A stretch of 40,037 bases of DNA. Source: a virus. The notes beneath the pieces were generated by a model. That model ran no database searches. It was not told where the DNA came from and saw only the letters and a program-made list of their open reading frames with translations. Shown in pieces: positions 24,470 through 31,638 of the stretch. The position numbers were made by a program, and so were the translations under genes. The stretch spans positions 1 through 40,037 of IMG/VR virus record IMGVR_UViG_3300023184_000264, one strand, 5' to 3'. Position 1 is the stretch's first letter. The number at the start of each line of letters is the position of its first letter.

Positions 24470-24631
24470 TCAACTATCAAGCATTATGTTTTCCAGCATA
24501 AGAATGTAATGAGCCTTGGCATCAGTAAGTTTCATGTGTAACCAAGAACCAAACTCAACATCAAGCAAACGCTCACAAGTGATTGCAAGCATTTTTTCCG
24601 CATACAACTGCGGGCTTTCTTCATTAGACAT
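24470..24631 (-). CDS. Small helical protein (53 aa)
   Basis: A 53-residue protein (MSNEESPQLYAEKMLAITCE.. ending ENIMLDS) with AAAGGAG six bases ahead. It is entirely helical in appearance. It is the first sizeable gene after operator copy B, with an 82-base leader in between. That leader holds a possible 13-codon frame (24662-24703, MKRREAYSTCECC) and a small GC hairpin (ACGCC/GGCGT). Confidence 0.6.
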   Translation of the reverse strand: MSNEESPQLYAEKMLAITCERLLDVEFGSWLHMKLTDAKAHYILMLENIMLDS

Positions 24632-24713
24632 CACTGTCTCCTTTGTTTATCTAACTAATCGTCAGCAACACTCACAGGTGCTGTACGCCTCACGGCGTTT
24701 CATAGGGTAGATA

Positions 24714-24729
24714 CTTTACAGGTGTAAAG
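24714..24729 (-). promoter_or_regulatory. Operator copy B
   Basis: CTTTACAGGTGTAAAG, placed two bases after the stop of the gene at 24732-25247 and ahead of the leader of the 53-residue gene. It is identical in sequence and orientation to the other copies. Confidence 0.85.
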
Positions 24730-24731
24730 AA

Positions 24732-25247
24732 TTATGCGAACCGCATGTTCTTTGCAATGATGAGCGCAGTCTTACGCTCAACACCGTTAGCAACCAACTC
24801 TTTCACAAGGTCAGCACCTGAAATAGTGCGAACCTTGTAGTTCGTAGTGTCCTTCACAGTCATCTTCGGCTTAGCCTTAGACGCTTTGATATGACCCATT
24901 GACTTCCACTCTTTCGGACCGCCGAGAAGATTCTCAACCGCCCAAGCAATCGTAGAGATTTGCTGAGCAATCGTGGACTCTTTCCAGATGTCAATATTCT
25001 TGCCTCGTGACTCACGCACAGCGAGCCTTGCGTACTCAGCAATATTCTTGAAGTCTTTACTATCAAGATAGATAGCGTGCCACGCCGTTACTCGTGACAA
25101 CTCCGCTACATTCACCCCCTTCACAAGTGAAACAAAGTTGGTGGTCTTGCGTGTAGAACGCTTGTCTGTTGTAGTAGTAATTGGATTCTCCTTTGAGAGT
25201 TCTTTACAGGTGTAAAGATTTTGTATGTATGTATCTGATAGCCCCAC
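24732..25247 (-). CDS. Hypothetical protein, candidate operator-binding regulator
   Basis: The open frame runs from a GTG at 25247 (AGGA five bases ahead), which would put operator copy A inside the coding sequence. A better ribosome binding site, AAAGGAG, lies six bases before ATTACTACTACAACAGAC at 25181, which looks like ATG-ACT-ACT with a G-to-T change; an ATT start there would give a 149-residue MTTTTDKRSTRK.. protein beginning after the operator. The protein is basic and helical (NIAEYARLAVRESRGKN, QQISTIAWAVENLLGG) and ends with a possible HTH (GADLVKELVANGVERKTALI). It is flanked by operator copies A and B, as expected of an autoregulated DNA-binding protein. No family is recognised; the regulator role is inference. 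Confidence 0.65.
   Translation of the reverse strand: MGLSDTYIQNLYTCKELSKENPITTTTDKRSTRKTTNFVSLVKGVNVAELSRVTAWHAIYLDSKDFKNIAEYARLAVRESRGKNIDIWKESTIAQQISTIAWAVENLLGGPKEWKSMGHIKASKAKPKMTVKDTTNYKVRTISGADLVKELVANGVERKTALIIAKNMRFA
25202..25217 (-). promoter_or_regulatory. Operator copy A
   Basis: CTTTACAGGTGTAAAG, 20 bases ahead of the candidate ATT start at 25181 with AAAGGAG between. It is the first copy met by leftward transcription after the 330-base non-coding stretch, so it probably controls the head of the early cluster. Confidence 0.85.
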
Positions 25248-25578
25248 CCAGTTCCTAGACTGGATAGGTGTCAGGCATTGTGCCCTACATAGTATGTTTC
25301 TGCGCCCATTATCCGCATTGTTATGTATGTGCTAGAAGGCTCACGGATACAGACGAACAGACCCCCAGGGTACGGGCCCCCTGCCGCCATCGGTTAAAAG
25401 GGACTCCTCTTACGCAGGGCGAGAGCTACAGTTTTTTATAGATTGGGGTTTTGGGGGATGCAAAATAGGGGCCCCCTTTGTTTTCATAGGGACTCTGGTT
25501 GTGTTTGCTATATGTGATATGGTTTTTGTGGGGTTTGGATAGGGCTAACTGTGCAGAAGCGTGACTGTGGGGGACGGT
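25248..25578. other. Non-coding early control region
   Basis: About 330 bases with no convincing gene. It holds several small inverted repeats: CCAGT/ACTGG around 25249-25264, CAGGG/CCCTG around 25366-25383, and the palindrome GGGGCCCC at 25469-25476. Runs of G and T on the plus strand around 25436-25455 and 25530-25545 give strong strand asymmetry. No tRNA cloverleaf was found by eye. A leftward promoter or a replication origin is plausible here; no iteron array is seen. Confidence 0.5.
25271..25390 (-). CDS. Doubtful 39-residue frame
   Basis: A frame starting MAAGGPYPGGLFVC and ending YYVGHNA. GAGGAG lies 14 bases before its ATG, too far for normal use. It covers the GC-rich hairpin part of the non-coding region. 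Listed only as a possibility. Confidence 0.2.
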   Translation of the reverse strand: MAAGGPYPGGLFVCIREPSSTYITMRIMGAETYYVGHNA

Positions 25579-25863
25579 TTAGTTGCTATGTTGTTGTCCT
25601 AGTATTTCTATGGATGTGATCCATCCAAGAGGAACGTGGTTAATGTCTCCTACGCATTCTGGGTTTGGTAGTTCTGATTCAAAGATTGTGCCTACTAAAG
25701 TTAGGTATCCTTCTTGGCAGTCTTTCCAGTATCGTCCAAGTGTGGTGGCTGTGGACTCTTTAGGTTCATAGTCGTTTGTGTCGTGCCAACCTGATGATGG
25801 GCTGTATGCGTCTTTCCATTTGATTCGCAGTTCGGTCCACTCTGGGATGTTGTCTAGCATCAT
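25579..25863 (-). CDS. Hypothetical protein (94 aa)
   Basis: A 94-residue acidic protein. I chose the ATG at 25863 (MMLDNIPEWTELRIKWKDAY) because it forms an ATGA overlap with the upstream stop; a longer start at 25896 overlaps that gene more. It is Trp-rich with beta character (LTLVGTIFESELPNPE, LGWITSIEILG). It is translationally coupled to the Cys-containing gene before it. Not recognised. Confidence 0.65.
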   Translation of the reverse strand: MMLDNIPEWTELRIKWKDAYSPSSGWHDTNDYEPKESTATTLGRYWKDCQEGYLTLVGTIFESELPNPECVGDINHVPLGWITSIEILGQQHSN

Positions 25864-26261
25864 GATGGTTTGGTGATTGGTCCATTCGTTACCCAAGCAT
25901 CACAGGTTCGTTCTCCTGCGCATTTAAAGTCAAAGATATTGCAGAATCCTAGTTTGGCTTGATGGATGGTTCCCCATCCTTCTTCAAATCCTTCTGTGCC
26001 TAATGCTGTTGCTATGCAATCAAGCATTTCTGGTGTGCGTACAAATGCTGCACAGTTTTTGCAGCGTGCCTTTTTTGCTTCTGCTGGTGTAACATGAAAT
26101 ATTTCAGATTTCTTTTTCCAGAATCCATTGTTTGGTTCTGCTGGTATCATTGGACCATAGTTAGCATTGTCAATAGCTGTTTGACGGTTTTTAATGTTGA
26201 CGGTTATGTCTTGTGTTGCTATTGGACAGCCGTTGGCTGCCATATCTTTTGTGTCAGCCAT
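25860..26261 (-). CDS. Cys-containing protein of aquatic-phage type
   Basis: A 133-residue protein. The segment NYGPMIPAEPNNGFWKKKSE then VTPAEAKKARCKNCAAF is a recurrent signature in phage proteins I recall from marine and freshwater viruses. Six cysteines follow a C-x-x-C ... C ... C ... C ... C layout (CKNC, LDCIA, FC, KCAGERTCDAW), suggesting a metal centre. The protein is soluble. It is joined by a TAATG overlap to the small basic protein before it. The biochemical role is unknown to me. Confidence 0.75.
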   Translation of the reverse strand: MADTKDMAANGCPIATQDITVNIKNRQTAIDNANYGPMIPAEPNNGFWKKKSEIFHVTPAEAKKARCKNCAAFVRTPEMLDCIATALGTEGFEEGWGTIHQAKLGFCNIFDFKCAGERTCDAWVTNGPITKPS

Positions 26262-26434
26262 TATTTCTTTTTCTTACGCTTGTTCGCTTGTGATTGTTCG
26301 GACAATGCAATAGCGATGGCTTGCTTACGGCTGGTCACTACGGGACCACCCTTTCCAGAATGAAGAGTGTGGGTTTTAAACTCATGCATAACCTTATTGA
26401 TTTTTGTATTTGCTTTTTTAACTGGCTTCTTCAT
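26261..26434 (-). CDS. Small basic DUF6496-like protein
   Basis: A 57-residue protein (MKKPVKKANTKINKVMHEFK .. ending QANKRKKKK), the first leftward gene. The pattern MHEFKTHTLHSG then SRKQAIAIALSEQ matches the small family I know as DUF6496, common in phages and bacteria, function unknown. Both ends are strongly basic, suggesting nucleic acid binding. AAGGA lies just before its ATG. Confidence 0.75.
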   Translation of the reverse strand: MKKPVKKANTKINKVMHEFKTHTLHSGKGGPVVTSRKQAIAIALSEQSQANKRKKKK

Positions 26435-26496
26435 GGTTCCTTTTCTGGTACGGGGCTACGCTTATGCTCGCCCCGATGTATATGCTAACGGGTTAC

Positions 26497-26523
26497 AACC
26501 ACCCTTAGGTGGTTTTCTTGTTT
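26497..26523 (+). terminator. Rho-independent terminator, rightward
   Basis: A perfect 7-bp stem AACCACC/GGTGGTT with a CTTA loop, followed by TTCTTGTTT. The T tract is on the plus strand, so it would stop rightward transcripts coming from the left, where every gene is leftward. It could shield the terminase promoter from antisense transcription or act as an attenuator in the late leader. Confidence 0.65.
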
Positions 26524-26543
26524 CCCCCCCTATAGTCCCCCCC

Positions 26544-26582
26544 ATCGTAACCTGAGAACCATTCTCACTTTTAGGTTACGAT
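26544..26582. promoter_or_regulatory. Nested inverted repeat before the late block
   Basis: Outer arms ATCGTAACCT/AGGTTACGAT (10 bp, perfect) enclose an inner hairpin GAGAA-CCA-TTCTC. It ends 15 bases before the terminase small subunit ATG, and TATAAA lies between. It sits in the divergent gap between the early and late blocks and may be a regulator binding site, an RNA structure on the late leader, or a packaging/replication site. Confidence 0.6.
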
Positions 26583-26597
26583 TATGACGTATAAAGT

Positions 26598-27023
26598 ATG
26601 AGAGAAGAACTTATTCTTACGCCTACGCAGCAGCGTTATTTAGATTGGCTGTGCACGCCCCCAATGGAACGTATACCTAATTCTAAGATGCGTATGGCTG
26701 TTGAATTGGATGTTGATGTTAAGACGTTGCGACGTTGGGAGAAAAAACCTGCGTTTCGTGAACAGTGGCAAACACGTGTAGATGATATCCAGGGCTCTCC
26801 TGAGCGCACACAGGGTGTTCTGGACGTATTGTATGCTAAAGCTATTGAAGGCGATACAAAGTCCGCTCAGCTCTATCTGCAGGCTACTAATCGTATGGCT
26901 CCGCCTACGATTGAGATGCGTACTGATCGTAAGACTTCTGAGTTGTCTGATGCTGAGTTAGATGAGTTGATTGCTGCTATGGCATCTAGGGAGAAGGAGT
27001 CTCGTACTCTTCGTGTAGTGTAA
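26598..27023 (+). CDS. Terminase small subunit
   Basis: A 141-residue protein, first gene of the late block and immediately upstream of the large subunit. The N-terminal 60 residues include an HTH-like segment (LTPTQQRYLDWLC, then VELDVDVKTLRRWEKKPAF) that would recognise the packaging site. The helical part (VLDVLYAKAIEGDTKSAQLY) matches phage small terminases of the phBC6A51-like kind. There is no Shine-Dalgarno: the ATG follows TATAAAGT after a hairpin, so the message may be nearly leaderless. Confidence 0.82.
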   Translation: MREELILTPTQQRYLDWLCTPPMERIPNSKMRMAVELDVDVKTLRRWEKKPAFREQWQTRVDDIQGSPERTQGVLDVLYAKAIEGDTKSAQLYLQATNRMAPPTIEMRTDRKTSELSDAELDELIAAMASREKESRTLRVV

Positions 27024-27145
27024 TGGATTTGGAGGAGTGCGACCGCTGTGGCGAGGAGTACCCTATGAGTTGGGTTGGTTGCCCATATTGTGATAGTGGT
27101 GAGAAACCACATTTTCGTCTTGATGAGGATGACTTTTGGAATTAA
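27023..27145 (+). CDS. Small zinc-ribbon protein (40 aa)
   Basis: A 40-residue protein (MDLEECDRCGEEYPMSWVGC.. ending LDEDDFWN) starting at a TAATG overlap with terS and overlapping terL by 10 bases. C6-x-x-C9 and C20-x-x-C23 form one zinc ribbon; the tail is acidic. It is inserted between the two terminase genes, where small accessory proteins often lie. Function unknown. Confidence 0.7.
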   Translation: MDLEECDRCGEEYPMSWVGCPYCDSGEKPHFRLDEDDFWN

Positions 27146-28710
27146 ATGAATTACTGCAGGAACGTGAGTGGCGTTTATGCAAAGGACCTGATGATGCGTC
27201 CCCTTCTGATTTGGCTGATGCTTTTGAGCATTTCTGTTCTACGTATTGGTTTATTAGACATCCTGAGCGTGGGCGTATTTTATTTGAGATGCGTGAGGCA
27301 CAGACAGAGACTGTTTATGCTTGGATAGCTAATCGTAATAGTATCGTATTGAAGGCTCGTCAGATTGGCTTTTCTACTTTGGCTGCGGCTTTTGCTTTTT
27401 GGGAGGTGTTCTTTTGGCCTGACCGTTTTGAGGTTATGCTTAGCCGTACTGAACGTGAGGCTGCTAAGTTGCTTCAAAAATCTAAGTATGGTTATAAGAT
27501 GCTTCCTGATTGGATTAAACAACGGGGGCCTGGTTTGGCTTCCGAGAATCAACTGAAAATGGTGTTTGCTAATGAATCTGCTCTTGAGTCTCTTCCTAGT
27601 GGTAATGACCCTGCTCGTGGTGAATCCGTGTATCGTGTCTTTATTGATGAGATGGCGTTTCTTCCGAACTCTGAGGAAGCCTGGGCGTCTATTGAACCTA
27701 TTGCCGATGTGGGTGGTCGTATCGTATGTCTATCCACCGCTAAAGGTGAGGGGAATATATTTCATCGCCTTTGGGTTGGGTCCCAGAATGGAACGAATGA
27801 TTTTAAGGGTATTTTTTTTCCGTGGTCGGCGGGCGATCGTGATGAGGCATGGTACGAGGTAAAGAAGGCACAACTGCCTGATTGGCAGCTTGCACAGGAA
27901 TACCCTAGCGATTCTGATGAGGCTTTTGTTCGTTCTGGTCGTCCTGTATTTGACCTTGATGTTCTTAGAGCTTTGGAACTTGTTGAACCCGACCGTGGGC
28001 ATTTGTATTTAGATAAACACCTTGAGTTTAGGCGTGATGGTGGTCCATTGTCTGTATGGGTACCCCCAGAAGCTGAAGGTGTGTACTGTATAGGTGCTGA
28101 CGTCGCTGAAGGTTTATCTTATGGTGACTATAGTGTTGCTCATGTTATTGATGCCACCAACGGTAACGTTGTGGCGATGTGGCATGGACATGTGGATCCT
28201 GACTTGTTTGGTTCTGATGTTCTCATGGATTTGGGTGACTGGTATAATGGTGCTTTAATTGGTGTTGAGAACAACAACCACGGCTTAACAACATTAAAAG
28301 CTTTACAACGTACTGGGTATAGAAACATATACAGGCAGCGTAGGCTTGCTAGTCGTAATCCTCAGGTTACTGAGATTCTTGGTTGGCGCACTACATCTGC
28401 TTCTAAGCCTCTTGCTATTGATGAACTAGCTAAGGCGTTGCGTGATGGTGAACTTGGTTTGACGTGTTCTAAAACTGTGGCTGAGTTGCGTACTTTTATT
28501 CGTGAGGATAATGGCAAGATGCATGGTTCTCCTCATGACGACCGTGTTATGTCTTTGGCTATCACTAATCAAATGTTGAAGCATGTGTGGCTTCCTGAGT
28601 ATGCGCCTAGTTATTCTCCCGCTCCTTATACTATGGACTGGTTTGCGGAGCGTATCCCTAAAGAAAAGAAAGAAAAACTTGTTATTGGTTCTTTCAATAC
28701 AAGAAAGTAA
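27136..28710 (+). CDS. Terminase large subunit
   Basis: A 524-residue packaging ATPase/nuclease. The start is TTG with GAGGA seven bases ahead; the ATG at 27146 is out of frame. The ATPase shows a variant Walker A (LKARQIGFST, 72-81), Walker B (YRVFIDEMAF, D171 E172) and coupling motif (LSTAKGEG). The RNase H-like nuclease shows GADVAEG (D322), GDYSV (D331), GVENNNHG (E378) and HDDRVMSLAI (D468/D469). It moves DNA through the portal and cuts concatemers. All key residues are present. Confidence 0.97.
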   Translation: MELNELLQEREWRLCKGPDDASPSDLADAFEHFCSTYWFIRHPERGRILFEMREAQTETVYAWIANRNSIVLKARQIGFSTLAAAFAFWEVFFWPDRFEVMLSRTEREAAKLLQKSKYGYKMLPDWIKQRGPGLASENQLKMVFANESALESLPSGNDPARGESVYRVFIDEMAFLPNSEEAWASIEPIADVGGRIVCLSTAKGEGNIFHRLWVGSQNGTNDFKGIFFPWSAGDRDEAWYEVKKAQLPDWQLAQEYPSDSDEAFVRSGRPVFDLDVLRALELVEPDRGHLYLDKHLEFRRDGGPLSVWVPPEAEGVYCIGADVAEGLSYGDYSVAHVIDATNGNVVAMWHGHVDPDLFGSDVLMDLGDWYNGALIGVENNNHGLTTLKALQRTGYRNIYRQRRLASRNPQVTEILGWRTTSASKPLAIDELAKALRDGELGLTCSKTVAELRTFIREDNGKMHGSPHDDRVMSLAITNQMLKHVWLPEYAPSYSPAPYTMDWFAERIPKEKKEKLVIGSFNTRK

Positions 28711-28727
28711 CGACTATCATCTATAGT

Positions 28728-28955
28728 ATGGCTTCTTTTCTGTGTGATCAATGTTTATCTGCGTTTGTAGAGGATTCTTTGCCTCGTCGTGGTTCTATTT
28801 GTTTCAAATGCCACCTTCAAGGTATTCGTATTGGCTTTACTCAAGGCAAAGAAGAATTTAAGGGCCCTACTATTGGTGAGCGTCAACGCAAGACTGTTGC
28901 GGATGCTGCTGCTAAAGGTATTGTGGCTGAACCTGTCGGACAGCGGTGGGTGTAG
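28728..28955 (+). CDS. Small Cys-motif protein
   Basis: A 75-residue protein with CDQC (6-9) and CFKC (25-28), likely one zinc site, and a C-terminus ERQRKTVADAAAKGIVAEPV ending QRWV. Proteins of this type are common next to terminase genes in aquatic phages. Role unknown. Confidence 0.75.
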   Translation: MASFLCDQCLSAFVEDSLPRRGSICFKCHLQGIRIGFTQGKEEFKGPTIGERQRKTVADAAAKGIVAEPVGQRWV

Positions 28956-28961
28956 ATTGTC

Positions 28962-29162
28962 ATGGAGTCTTGGATTGTTCCAGTTTTGGTCGCCATCATT
29001 GGAGGTCCATTAATGGTTCTGATGCAGATTTTACGTAAAGAGAACTCAACTCAACATGCTGAAGGGCGTGAGTTGTTAAAAGAGGTTATCCATAAGGTGG
29101 ATAATGTTGGAACAAAAATTGACAACCATATTGGTTGGCATGACGGAATAAAGGATTCATAA
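28962..29162 (+). CDS. Small single-span membrane protein
   Basis: A 66-residue protein: residues 4-22 are a membrane helix (WIVPVLVAIIGGPLMVLMQ), followed by a charged helix (EGRELLKEVIHKVDNVGTKI). A one-span membrane anchor with a cytoplasmic coiled coil fits a lysis accessory or antiholin, but no family is certain. TAATG overlap follows. Confidence 0.7.
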   Translation: MESWIVPVLVAIIGGPLMVLMQILRKENSTQHAEGRELLKEVIHKVDNVGTKIDNHIGWHDGIKDS

Positions 29163-29311
29163 TGAAAACTCCAAAATCAGTTAAACCACAAGCAGTTGCA
29201 AAGCCTATGCGCAAATCAGATAGTGGTCGTGCACACAAGATCGTTAATGGTCTTGCTGGAATGGGTAAACCTTCTGTAAAAAAGAGCATTAAAAAGGCTT
29301 TTAGGGATTAA
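29162..29311 (+). CDS. Small basic protein (49 aa)
   Basis: A 49-residue Lys-rich protein (MKTPKSVKPQAVAKPMRKSD.. ending KSIKKAFRD) with its ATG overlapping the previous stop. Highly basic with Gly-containing middle (IVNGLAGMGK). Probably nucleic-acid binding or a virion component; not recognised. Confidence 0.65.
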   Translation: MKTPKSVKPQAVAKPMRKSDSGRAHKIVNGLAGMGKPSVKKSIKKAFRD

Positions 29312-29313
29312 TA

Positions 29314-29574
29314 ATGAAACAAAACGATAAAGCAAAAGCTTCTAAAGCTGCAATGGCTAAAGCACAAGCTGCTGGTAATAAAGCATTTAGCAAATCTCCA
29401 GGTCAAGGAACCACAAGTGATGGAACAATTTTTTATGAAACAAATTCTTTGAAAAATGCTTTCATAAACCAAGCTGCGGCAATGTCTAAAAGTCTTAATA
29501 CGCCAGCTAAAAAAGCTGTTGCTCCTAAATCAACTGCTCCTGTTAAAAAAGCTGCTCCTAAGAAGAAGAAATGA
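29314..29574 (+). CDS. Lys/Ala-rich basic protein (86 aa)
   Basis: An 86-residue protein with AK/KA-rich ends (MKQNDKAKASKAAMAKAQAA, and PVKKAAPKKKK) around a neutral middle (GTTSDGTIFYETNSLKNAFI). The composition is histone-tail-like, suggesting binding to packaged DNA or the capsid interior. ATGA overlap with the holin-like gene. Function inferred from composition. Confidence 0.65.
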   Translation: MKQNDKAKASKAAMAKAQAAGNKAFSKSPGQGTTSDGTIFYETNSLKNAFINQAAAMSKSLNTPAKKAVAPKSTAPVKKAAPKKKK

Positions 29575-29762
29575 AAATTACTCAAGCTCAAAAATGCGCA
29601 TTCGCATCATACATTCGTGCTTCACTAGCCACAGTTCTTGCTGTTGTATTAGCTGGAGAGACATCACCTAAGGCTCTTGGGACTGCTGCTGTTGCAGCAT
29701 TCTTGCCTCCAATTATTCGTTGGCTAAATCCAGGAGACGCATCGTTCGGAAGGACTAAATAA
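29571..29762 (+). CDS. Holin-like membrane protein
   Basis: A 63-residue protein with two membrane segments (ASLATVLAVVLAG, 17-29, and LGTAAVAAFLPPIIRWL, 36-52) and a short charged tail ending FGRTK. Size, topology and the GETSPKALG hinge resemble small phage holin-like proteins of aquatic phages. It is not beside the endolysin, so holin function is inference. It is four bases ahead of the portal gene. Confidence 0.65.
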   Translation: MKITQAQKCAFASYIRASLATVLAVVLAGETSPKALGTAAVAAFLPPIIRWLNPGDASFGRTK

Positions 29763-29765
29763 ATA

Positions 29766-31592
29766 ATGGCTCCAAGACCCAATAAAGATGTACTTGCAGA
29801 TTATCGCAAGAAAATAGATCACTCACGCAAATGGCGTAAGGAAGAAAAATACGACAAACTCTGGCGCCGAATGATTGACTTATACAAAGGCAAGCAGTTT
29901 GGTGAAATGAGTAATGAAGATCGGATGCTTATCAATGTTTCTTTTTCTACTATTAATGTTATTGGGCCCAGTGTTGCTGTCAATCACCCCAAAATTACTG
30001 TTGGAGCACGAAAGTCTGAGGATGGGGATAAAGCAATTATTACTGAAGCCATTGTTAACTATTGGTGGCGTCATTTTGATTGTCAAAAACAATTGCGTCG
30101 TGCTGTTGACGACTATCTTATTCTCGGTCATGCTTGGCTTAAAGTGGGTTATCGATTTGTTGAAGAAGCTAAAGTAAAAAGAATAACAACAGATGAAGAT
30201 GCTGAAGTAGAAGATCCTGCACAGGGTATGTCTTTAGAAACTGAAATGGTTATTGTTGAAGATCGTCCTTTTGTTGAGCGTGTTTCTCCTTTTGATGTTC
30301 TTATAGATCCAGATGCCACATGTGTTGAAGATATGAAATGGATTGCACAACGCACTCGTCGTCCAATGGTAGAAGTTCGTAATGATCCTAGGTATCTTCC
30401 TAAATCTCGTAAAGATGCACAAGCTAGTCATTATTCTAAATGGTCAGCTGAAGATGGTAAACCACGCCAGTCACGTCAGGAAAATGATGCATATGTTGAT
30501 GTGTGGGAATTTTATGATGTTAAACGACAAACTATGGCTGTTTTTTGTGATGGTGGAGATGCGTTCTTGATTAATCCAGTTAAGATGCCATATGCTTTTG
30601 GTCATCCTTTTGTGATGATGCGCAACTATGATATACCAGAACATTTTTATCCTATGGGTGAACTTGAAGCCATTGAGCCTCTGCAGTATGAGCTGAATGC
30701 TACACGTTCACAAATGATGAACCATCGTAAGCGTTTCTCACGCAAGTGGTTATATAAGGAATCAGCGTTTGATCAGGATGGTCGTTCAGGACTTGAATCT
30801 GACGAAGATAACGTTATGGTCCCTGTTGTATCTGACGAACCTCTTAGTGCTGTTGTTATGAACATGCCTGCGGTAGTTAACCCACCAGACATGTATAACG
30901 TGTCTAGTATGATTCTTCAAGATATTGACCGTATTTCTGGTGTTGCTGAGTTTATGCGGGGAGGCTCATCTGAGATTAGCCGCACTGCTACAGAATCGGC
31001 TATGATGCAGGATGCCATGAATGCTCGCACATCTGATAAGCTTGCAGAAGTTGAACGTGTTATTGCTGGATGCGCTAAGCGTCTTATTGGTTTGGCTCAA
31101 CAGTATATGACGGGTGACCATGTTGCTCGTGTTGTTGGTTCTAGTGCTATGCCTATTTGGGTTAACTTTGACCGTGACTATATTTTAGGAGATTTTGATT
31201 TTGAAGTTGAAGCTGGTTCCACACAACCTGTTAATGAATCTTTCCGTCGCCAAATGGCATTACAAATGGTTGATGCTATGGCGCCGTTTGTTGGCGCAGG
31301 TGTTGTGGACATGGCAGCGTTAGCTCGTCATGTTTTGCAATTTGGTTTTGGGGTTAAATCTCCTGAGGCTTTCATGGCTCCACCTCCACAACCTGGTGCT
31401 ATTGGTCCTGATGGTAAACCAGTTCCTGGTGCTCCACCAGCTCCTCCTGCTCCTGCACCTCCTATGCCTGGTATGATTCCAGGTCAAGATCAGGTTGCTA
31501 CTGGTGGCATGCCGCAACCAAGTTCTATTCCACCACAAGTGTTAAGCGCAATTGCTGCACAAACTGGTGGTTTACCAAACACACAAATGTAA
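29766..31592 (+). CDS. Portal protein
   Basis: A 608-residue portal, placed between the terminase and scaffold as usual. Typical stretches are YDKLWRRMIDLYKGKQF at the start, NVSFSTINVIGPSVAVNHPK, the mid-protein FPMGELE-like segment (EHFYPMGELEAIEPLQYELN), and FMRGGSSEISRTATESAMMQ. The dodecameric ring forms the DNA channel and the neck for the tail. The last 90 residues are Pro/Gly-rich (APPAPPAPAPPMPGM), a flexible tail. Confidence 0.93.
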   Translation: MAPRPNKDVLADYRKKIDHSRKWRKEEKYDKLWRRMIDLYKGKQFGEMSNEDRMLINVSFSTINVIGPSVAVNHPKITVGARKSEDGDKAIITEAIVNYWWRHFDCQKQLRRAVDDYLILGHAWLKVGYRFVEEAKVKRITTDEDAEVEDPAQGMSLETEMVIVEDRPFVERVSPFDVLIDPDATCVEDMKWIAQRTRRPMVEVRNDPRYLPKSRKDAQASHYSKWSAEDGKPRQSRQENDAYVDVWEFYDVKRQTMAVFCDGGDAFLINPVKMPYAFGHPFVMMRNYDIPEHFYPMGELEAIEPLQYELNATRSQMMNHRKRFSRKWLYKESAFDQDGRSGLESDEDNVMVPVVSDEPLSAVVMNMPAVVNPPDMYNVSSMILQDIDRISGVAEFMRGGSSEISRTATESAMMQDAMNARTSDKLAEVERVIAGCAKRLIGLAQQYMTGDHVARVVGSSAMPIWVNFDRDYILGDFDFEVEAGSTQPVNESFRRQMALQMVDAMAPFVGAGVVDMAALARHVLQFGFGVKSPEAFMAPPPQPGAIGPDGKPVPGAPPAPPAPAPPMPGMIPGQDQVATGGMPQPSSIPPQVLSAIAAQTGGLPNTQM

Positions 31593-31638
31593 CAAAAAAC
31601 TACTACTATAGAGCAACCCTAGGGACTCTGGAGAAAAT

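Noticed and set aside
25248-25578. tRNA gene in the non-coding stretch
   Set aside because: No cloverleaf with anticodon and T-arm could be drawn by eye on either strand.
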